This document shows, piece after piece, positions 52,091-56,739 of a stretch of 56,739 bases of DNA. Under the pieces are notes generated by a model that did not search any database, was not told where the DNA came from, and saw nothing but the letters and a program-made list of their open reading frames with translations. Position 1 is the first letter of the stretch. Every line of letters starts with the position of its first letter. Where the stretch lies: positions 1 to 56,739 of the forward strand of contig JABFGB010000032.1 in NCBI GenBank assembly GCA_013112715.1. The letters are read 5' to 3'. The DNA comes from Chloroflexota bacterium. Lineage in GTDB: Bacteria > Chloroflexota > Anaerolineae > Aggregatilineales > J027. The translations under genes were made by a program, and so were the position numbers.

Positions 52091-52576
52091 CTAAGATAAT
52101 GATGTTTGAATCGCCGCAAAAGGCCCCCAATGTGCCTCAACCAAATGTAACAACTCGGCAAGGCCAGCTTCGGCCTGTTGGCGTGTTGATTCATCTAGGT
52201 CGAGCGTCGCAAATTCATCCTCATCCAACACCAACGTGCGACCATCGGGATAGACCATCACATCCAAAGCAAGGTCATCCGCATAAATCGCATTATCTTC
52301 AAAACGGGCCGGACGAGTGATATTGCAATACCAACCTTCAAGCGTGTCACTATCTCGATGATGTAAGGCGAAAATATTGTACCAACGGTCTGAAAAAAAC
52401 CATTCCACCATGCGATCACCCTTCTTAAAGATGTGGTACGCTGTCGGGTAATCGTTGCGGGCAAAATAGGCTTCCAGCACCACACGGGTTGGGGTACGTT
52501 CCAATTCAACCCCGTTATACTGCAAAACTCCCTGCCCGTAATGATTCAATTTGTGAACGGTGATGGTCTGCCCCAT
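52091..52576 (-). CDS. DUF402 domain protein
   Basis: The 161-residue protein has the DUF402/FomD pattern: VVLEAYFARNDYPTAYHIFKKGDRMVEWFFSDRWYNIFALH, then LEGWYCNITRPARFEDNAIYADDLALDVMVYPDG. FomD hydrolyses a cytidylyl intermediate in fosfomycin synthesis and related proteins cleave nucleotide diphosphates. It lies four bases before thiZ downstream-wise and may be co-transcribed with the thiamine genes; its substrate is unknown. Confidence 0.85.
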   Translation of the reverse strand: MGQTITVHKLNHYGQGVLQYNGVELERTPTRVVLEAYFARNDYPTAYHIFKKGDRMVEWFFSDRWYNIFALHHRDSDTLEGWYCNITRPARFEDNAIYADDLALDVMVYPDGRTLVLDEDEFATLDLDESTRQQAEAGLAELLHLVEAHWGPFAAIQTSLS

Positions 52577-52580
52577 GAAA

Positions 52581-53336
52581 TTATCCCCTTAAGGCCATCA
52601 ATAATTGCGTTTCGAGCGCAATCATATCAGTTGGATGCATAGTAATCCATTCTTGGCGGGGTCGGGGAAAGGGAATCGCTAACTCCTGCGTGATCTTGCC
52701 CGGACGCTGACTCAAGACCAGCACGCGGTCAGCCAGATAGATCGCCTCTTCAACATCATGGGTGACAAACAGGATGGTATAGTTGAAATGCTGCCAGATA
52801 TTGAGCAGCCAATCTTGCAGTTCGCGGCGGGTCAGGGCGTCCAATGCCCCGAACGGTTCATCCAGCAGCAGAATATCTTGCCCCGCAAGAACCGTCCGCA
52901 AAAATGCGGCCCGTTGGCGCATCCCCCCCGAAAGCTGGGCCGGAAAAGCATCCGCAAATCCGTCTAATCCAAAAAGTGGCATCAATTCACGTGCGCGTGC
53001 TTTCGCTTGACGGCGATTTTTGCGTTGCACTTCGGGAGCTAAGATGACATTCTCCAAAACCGTGCGCCATGGAAGCAGGGCATCTTGTTGGGGCATATAG
53101 GCGACCTTTCCCAACCGTTTGGCGCTCGTCTGCCCATGAATCCGAATCTGACCACTATCGGGTTGAAGTAGGCCCACAATGAGTTCCAAAAGTGTGCTTT
53201 TGCCTGACCCACTAGGGCCAATCAAAGTCACAAACTCACCCGATGCAAGCGCGAGGCTCAAATCTTGCAGCGCCAGAACGGGTTTACCAGCTTCCCAGTA
53301 AGTGTAGGTAATGCGATCTATCTCTAGTTTGGACAT
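52581..53336 (-). CDS. thiZ: ABC transporter ATP-binding protein ThiZ
   Basis: The 251-residue protein has Walker [19 protein letters not shown], signature LSGGMRQRAAFLRTVL and Walker B ILLLDEPFGALD, of the nitrate/sulfonate/taurine (NitT/TauT) ATPase group to which ThiZ belongs. It powers uptake by ThiX/ThiY. ATG 53336 follows GAGAGAGG; the frame is open to 53366. It belongs to the TPP-riboswitch operon, which supports thiamine-precursor transport. Confidence 0.88.
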   Translation of the reverse strand: MSKLEIDRITYTYWEAGKPVLALQDLSLALASGEFVTLIGPSGSGKSTLLELIVGLLQPDSGQIRIHGQTSAKRLGKVAYMPQQDALLPWRTVLENVILAPEVQRKNRRQAKARARELMPLFGLDGFADAFPAQLSGGMRQRAAFLRTVLAGQDILLLDEPFGALDALTRRELQDWLLNIWQHFNYTILFVTHDVEEAIYLADRVLVLSQRPGKITQELAIPFPRPRQEWITMHPTDMIALETQLLMALRG

Positions 53337-53405
53337 CAAACCTCTCTCCTTGACCTGCCCTCCCACCCCTCAGTCGAGCAGGTCAAAGAGAGAGGCGGAA
53401 TCAGA

Positions 53406-54464
53406 CTACTCCTCAACTGTACCCGGCAGAAACTCATTCGTGAAGACTTCAGATGTATCAAATGGCCCTTCAATGATGCCGTTTTCAATCAAGAAATCGG
53501 TAAAGCCCTGCCACACTTCAGCGCTTTGTTGTCCCCAACGCGGCCCATCCGCCATATATTGATCGGCCAGCCACGCAGCACTGGTATTGACCAAATCAGC
53601 ATCCAATTCTGGCACCGCCTCCAACAAAATCGCGGCTGCTTCGGCAGGATTTTCAATCGCATCGGCATAGCCCCGTGCAGTGGCTTGAACAAAGGCCGCC
53701 ACGACATCAGGATGGTTGTCAATCATGGTTTGGGAGGTCAACAAAATCGGTGTGTAATAGTCCGGCACACAGTCCAGATAGTCTTGGAACATGACGGCGT
53801 CCAGTTCCGTCCCGGCAACCTCCGCTTGAATTCCCTGCCAGCCATAGAATATCCAAGAAAAGTCAATGCGGTCAGCGCTCATGAGTTCAATGGGGTCGGT
53901 GAATCCCACATCTATATAATGACTTTCGTCCCATGTCGCGCCATTGCATTCCAGCAAACGGGATAACATCGCGTTTTCCAAATCGGGTTGGCTGAAACCG
54001 CCGTACATCAAGGGTGCTAAGTCGGCTGGCCCTTCAACGGGGTCATTGGCGGCAATCGTCGCAAAAGCCGAAGTGTTATGCTGAATGATAGCGGCGACGG
54101 AGATTACCTCGGAGCCATCCACCAGTGCGTAGGTGGTAAAATCTTGGAAACCGACCCCAAATTCGACAATCCCTGCATCTAACGCCGCCTCAACCAGCGT
54201 GTCTACTGGTTCAATGATTTCCACATCCAGATTGGCTTCATCGTAATACCCCATCGCTTGGGCGACATAAAATCCGGTATGGTTGGTATTCGGTGTCCAA
54301 TCCAGCATCAATTTGACCGAGGTTCGCTCATTGGCTTTCGCAAACTCGGTTGCCCCGCCTAAAGGGTCGGGTTTAGAACCATTGTCTTGCGCCATGACCG
54401 CCGCCGGAAGTAGGGCAATCATCAGGGCAATAACGATTGTTTTGAGAGCAACTATCCTTTTCAT
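53406..54464 (-). CDS. thiY: Thiamine-precursor ABC substrate-binding protein ThiY (NMT1/THI5-like)
   Basis: The 352-residue exported protein has a signal peptide (to about residue 26, AVMAQD) and the ThiY/THI5-like motif LMLDWTPNTNHTGFYVAQAMGYY. This group binds formylaminopyrimidine or other thiamine precursors. There is no lipobox Cys at the cut site. It sits between thiX and thiZ in the TPP-riboswitch operon. The exact ligand (FAMP, HMP or thiamine) cannot be read from sequence alone. Confidence 0.88.
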   Translation of the reverse strand: MKRIVALKTIVIALMIALLPAAVMAQDNGSKPDPLGGATEFAKANERTSVKLMLDWTPNTNHTGFYVAQAMGYYDEANLDVEIIEPVDTLVEAALDAGIVEFGVGFQDFTTYALVDGSEVISVAAIIQHNTSAFATIAANDPVEGPADLAPLMYGGFSQPDLENAMLSRLLECNGATWDESHYIDVGFTDPIELMSADRIDFSWIFYGWQGIQAEVAGTELDAVMFQDYLDCVPDYYTPILLTSQTMIDNHPDVVAAFVQATARGYADAIENPAEAAAILLEAVPELDADLVNTSAAWLADQYMADGPRWGQQSAEVWQGFTDFLIENGIIEGPFDTSEVFTNEFLPGTVEE

Positions 54465-54478
54465 GAGATTTGTGTCCT

Positions 54479-55360
54479 TTAGAGATTCGAGAGTTTCATT
54501 TGTACGCCGCGAATTTTTTGCCAGAGCGAATTCGATTGACGGCCTACCAACAGCCAGCGCAAGGCCAACATCTCGACCAACGTCACCAGCAAGACCAGCA
54601 GCACCGTCAACACAGCAATGACAATGACCACCAGAAACACCTGATCGGTATTAAATGAGCGGTAGGAACGCTGCAAAAATTTCCCCAAGCCCTCACCCGA
54701 ACCGACATATTCCCCAATGACCGACCCGACCACACTGTAGGTAGCCGCCAAGCGTAGGCCGCTAAAAAAGGAGGGCATAGCGGTTGGCAGTCGAACTTTC
54801 CACCATGTCTGCAATTTATTCGCGCCCATCGCCTGCAGCAAACGCATATGCAGGGGATCGGTGCTGCGCAGGCCATCCAACGTGCTGACCATAATCGGAA
54901 AAAAACAGAACAGCGTCACCACGACGATTTTTGGCCCATAGCCGAATCCGAACAACAAAATCAAGATGACGGCGATGGCAAAGGTCGGAATGGTCTGAGT
55001 CAGTACCAACAGTGGGTAGAGGATCCAGCGCAACGGCGGAAACATATCCATAATTGAGGCTAGGCCAAGTCCGATCGCCGTCGCAATCGCTAAACCGGTC
55101 AAGGTAGCCCATAGGGTATTCGGAATCTGGACTTCCATCAAGTCGCCCTGATAGGTTTCCCAAGCCTGCCAGATATCATTTGCCGATGGGATGAGCCGAC
55201 CTAGTTGATCGCGGCTCACCGTATTGGAATCTACATACAATTGGGCCATTCCCCCAGTCAAAAATAGCAACAGCAGGAGCATAAGAATAATCAGAACGAT
55301 AATTCGCCCAATTTCCAGTGGCATCCTTAAGAAAGTCCTTTTTGACGACGGGGTACTCAT
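54479..55360 (-). CDS. thiX: ABC transporter permease ThiX
   Basis: The 293-residue protein has about six membrane helices (IIVLIILMLLLLLFLTGGMAQLYV, WATLTGLAIATAIGLGLASIM, ILYPLLVLTQTIPTFAIAVILILLFGFG) and the permease EAA loop LLQAMGANKLQTWWKVRLPTAMPSFFSGL. It is of the NitT/TauT permease type. ATG 55360 is preferred to TTG 55405, which would overlap the thiamine-binding gene; AGGT lies upstream of it. Part of the thiXYZ set. Confidence 0.88.
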   Translation of the reverse strand: MSTPSSKRTFLRMPLEIGRIIVLIILMLLLLLFLTGGMAQLYVDSNTVSRDQLGRLIPSANDIWQAWETYQGDLMEVQIPNTLWATLTGLAIATAIGLGLASIMDMFPPLRWILYPLLVLTQTIPTFAIAVILILLFGFGYGPKIVVVTLFCFFPIMVSTLDGLRSTDPLHMRLLQAMGANKLQTWWKVRLPTAMPSFFSGLRLAATYSVVGSVIGEYVGSGEGLGKFLQRSYRSFNTDQVFLVVIVIAVLTVLLVLLVTLVEMLALRWLLVGRQSNSLWQKIRGVQMKLSNL

Positions 55361-55376
55361 AATTGGCGACCTGCTG

Positions 55377-55667
55377 CTAGCGGTACTTGGCAAGTTTGTC
55401 GTCAATCGTAGAGCCGTTTACCGCATCTGAGATTTTGATAATCGTGACGGCCTTTTGTACACCCGCGTCAAAACAGGCTTCGTGAGCGGCTCGTGCTGCT
55501 TTGAGGCAATCTTCCAACGGCCCCTCCATCACCGTTTCCATTGGAGTAACGATACAGCGAATACCCGATGCTTGAATGGCGGCAATCGCTTTATCTACTA
55601 CAGGATAAGGGTCATTGACAAACGGCAGTACCTGAACCCCAACGACAGTTGTCCGAGAACTAGACAT
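55377..55667 (-). CDS. Thiamine-binding protein, MTH1187/YkoF family
   Basis: The 96-residue protein has the small ferredoxin-like fold of the MTH1187 family: TVVGVQVLPFVNDPYPVVDKAIAAIQASGIRC, PMETVMEGPLEDCLKAARAAHEACFDAG. Members bind thiamine or HMP in the cytosol. It lies 14 bases after thiN and 16 before thiX. It fits a thiamine-salvage operon. Confidence 0.9.
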   Translation of the reverse strand: MSSSRTTVVGVQVLPFVNDPYPVVDKAIAAIQASGIRCIVTPMETVMEGPLEDCLKAARAAHEACFDAGVQKAVTIIKISDAVNGSTIDDKLAKYR

Positions 55668-55681
55668 ACGGTGTTTTTCCT

Positions 55682-56344
55682 TTATGCGTGACCTATTGTA
55701 TGGATAATCAGAAGTGTGCCACTTTTGAAAGTTACACTTGCTTCTGGCGAAATGATGACATTACTAACTCCCCGCGCTGGCCCTAAATAGAGCGTTTCGT
55801 TGGACAGAGGATACTGCAACCCATGTGTCGTAATTCCCTGTGCATCTCCTTGAAAGGGAATCAGAGAAATCGTATCACCGATGGCCCCTATCAAGGGGTG
55901 TATACCCGGTTGCGCAATCCACACGGATTGATTGTTATCTACAAGGCGAACCTTGCGATTTTGCAGGGCTGGAAGGGTCAACAAATAGAGGTTGCTGAGA
56001 GTATGGTCAATCCGCGCTCCCATTGCCGCCAAAATGAAAATAGTGCTCGCCCCACGCTCCGCCGCTTCCAGCAGGGCAAGTTCCAAATCCGTCTCATCTT
56101 TATCGGGAGGGAAACGTAGCAGTTCCGCACCGGCGGCTTCAAGAGTGTTCAGGGTATCGAGACTAACAGAATCCATATCACCGACAACGATGTGGGGATA
56201 CAGGCCCATTTTTAGGGCCACATCTGCCCCACCATCAGCGCAGATAACGAGGGCATCCGCTGCGTGCTCGATAATGGCTTGCACGGCTTGACCAAGCTGA
56301 GGGGTTCCATTTGCCACGACGATGGCTTTTTTGAAACCAGACAT
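55682..56344 (-). CDS. thiN: Thiamine diphosphokinase (ThiN/TPK)
   Basis: The 220-residue protein has the TPK pattern KAIVVANGTPQLGQAVQAII, the catalytic ICADGGADVALKMGLYPHIVVGDMDSV, PPDKDETDLELALLEA and AMGARIDHTLSNLYLL. It converts thiamine to thiamine diphosphate. It is first in the TPP-riboswitch operon, which agrees with product control of salvage. Start ATG 56344 lies 13 bases past AGGAG, which is itself inside the terminator hairpin. Confidence 0.94.
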   Translation of the reverse strand: MSGFKKAIVVANGTPQLGQAVQAIIEHAADALVICADGGADVALKMGLYPHIVVGDMDSVSLDTLNTLEAAGAELLRFPPDKDETDLELALLEAAERGASTIFILAAMGARIDHTLSNLYLLTLPALQNRKVRLVDNNQSVWIAQPGIHPLIGAIGDTISLIPFQGDAQGITTHGLQYPLSNETLYLGPARGVSNVIISPEASVTFKSGTLLIIHTIGHA

Positions 56345-56349
56345 AAACG

Positions 56350-56374
56350 AAAAACCACTCCTCTAAGGGAGTGG
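56350..56374 (-). terminator. Riboswitch-controlled terminator before thiN
   Basis: On minus, CCACTCC (56374-56368) pairs with GGAGTGG (56361-56355) around a six-base loop; five T residues follow (56354-56350), six bases before the thiN ATG. The 3' arm also carries the only ribosome site (AGGAG, 56362-56358), so folding would block translation too. The 5' arm ACTCCC can instead pair with GGGAGT from the aptamer end (56402-56397). Confidence 0.85.
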
Positions 56375-56395
56375 CTGAATATCCATATTCGTGCG

Positions 56396-56497
56396 AACTC
56401 CCTCCGCCGGAATTACCCGGTTCAGGTTCAAGGGTCGGCATTGTCTTAAAATGCCCTCTCAGCCTGATTAGCTCAAGCTCCCCTGTAGCGATCAGTT
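56396..56497 (-). promoter_or_regulatory. TPP riboswitch aptamer (THI element)
   Basis: On minus the aptamer reads from AACT (56497-56494) through GGGGAGC, CTGAGAG (56462-56456), a variable stem with AATGCC, GACCCTTGA, ACCTGAACCGGGTAAT (56427-56412), CCGGCGGAGGG and AGTT (56399-56396). CTGAGA and the GAACCTGA-GGTAAT-CC-GCG-AGGGA string are the TPP box core. AACT and AGTT can close P1. The pyrophosphate- and pyrimidine-sensing arms are both present. It should sense thiamine diphosphate and control thiN and the genes below. Confidence 0.95.
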
Positions 56498-56508
56498 GTA
56501 GTTAAACG

Positions 56509-56537
56509 ACATTAACATAGGGCCAAGCATTTGTCAA
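56509..56537 (-). promoter_or_regulatory. Promoter of the thiamine operon
   Basis: On minus, TTGACA (complement of 56532-56537), a 17-base spacer and TAATGT (complement of 56509-56514) lie just upstream of the aptamer. Start would be near 56502, so the whole aptamer is transcribed. Confidence 0.7.
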
Positions 56538-56647
56538 ACAAATTTTGGTCAAACGAGGTTTTTGGCTTAAATAGAGGGTTTCGGGTGAATGGTTAGGCAA
56601 TTTCTAATTTTTTCTAAATTTCGCCCTTGCGCCTGTTCGTTTGACAT

Positions 56648-56667
56648 GGTACATTAAATGCTGTACC
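56648..56667. promoter_or_regulatory. Palindrome GGTACA-N8-TGTACC, candidate operator
   Basis: GGTACA (56648-56653) and TGTACC (56662-56667) are exact inverted arms eight bases apart. TTGACA (56641-56646) ends one base before it. It could be a repressor site over the promoter of the plus-strand gene that begins at or just past the window end. Confidence 0.45.
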
Positions 56668-56727
56668 GCAAGACAAGGGAAGAATAACGTTGGGAATAGC
56701 AGTGGCTATGCTAACGCATGACAAATC

Positions 56728-56733
56728 AGGAGG
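56728..56733 (+). promoter_or_regulatory. Strong ribosome-binding site for a gene starting at or past the window end
   Basis: AGGAGG is followed by six bases to the window end, so an ATG is expected right after 56739. In-frame alternatives within the window are ATG 56718 (MTNQEET...) and TTG 56690 (MGIAVAMLTHDKSGG...), both open to the end; neither has as good a ribosome site. From 56538 to 56640 I see only AT-rich DNA. Confidence 0.5.
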
Positions 56734-56739
56734 AAACAG

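Overview
The window looks like chromosomal DNA of a Chloroflexota (Anaerolineae-like) bacterium, probably from a metagenome or a poorly studied isolate. This is inferred from the gene mix and style: a MoCo hydroxylase of the CO-dehydrogenase family with its coxD/E/F accessory genes, an HrcA/DnaJ/TrxA group, many secreted beta-propeller and CARDB-type envelope proteins with T/P-rich linkers, a RodZ-like HTH membrane protein, and a GAAC-N4-GTTC (Gram-positive type) SOS box. Taxonomy cannot be proven without a search. No rRNA, tRNA, insertion sequence, phage gene or CRISPR array was seen. The DNA is gene-dense, with many 4-8 bp start/stop overlaps and hairpins between convergent genes.

Layout. 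1-4.7 kb: 3' end of ftsZ, a lone receiver domain, then a row of exported proteins (HExxH peptidase, L,D-transpeptidase, TolB-like propeller) and a LON-domain protein. 4.8-7.1 kb: plsX and fabF (lipid synthesis). 7.2-10.4 kb: pterin/folate genes (pterin-4a-carbinolamine dehydratase, folE on minus; folB-folK on plus) with a membrane-anchored lytic transglycosylase. 10.4-19.1 kb: coxG-coxS-coxL-coxM, a terminator, then coxD-coxE-coxF and a molybdopterin-binding protein. CoxL carries the form II motif AYRGAGR, so its substrate is open. 19.1-25.2 kb: AAC(3)-like acetyltransferase, rplI, RodZ-like protein, methyltransferase, MgtC, an orphan PAAR protein and radA with an SOS box inside its promoter. 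25.3-29.2 kb: nicotinate phosphoribosyltransferase, a PNPOx-like flavoprotein, a DUF4236-TPR fusion and a nicotinamidase-like hydrolase. 29.2-36.6 kb: mixed sensor and envelope genes (GAF histidine kinase, GNAT, FHA, family 5 solute-binding protein). 36.6-41.1 kb: dnaJ (cbpA type), trxA, hrcA, trehalose-phosphatase. 41.4-45.0 kb: CARDB lipoprotein, a P/Q-rich membrane protein and a winged-helix AAA ATPase. 45.1-51.4 kb: MacB/LolCDE-like ABC exporter, xseB, DUF2085, DUF4126, UspA. 51.5-56.5 kb: thiamine operon on the minus strand (thiN, thiamine-binding protein, thiX, thiY, thiZ, DUF402, DinB-like) under a TPP riboswitch with a readable terminator/antiterminator switch.

Most of the window is housekeeping. 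The best-supported regulatory observations are the complete TPP-riboswitch leader and the radA SOS promoter. The least explained protein units are the P/Q-rich membrane protein with its wHTH-AAA ATPase, the C-terminal extension of FolK, and the orphan PAAR protein with its own promoter. All family names come from reading the translations; no database search was run.
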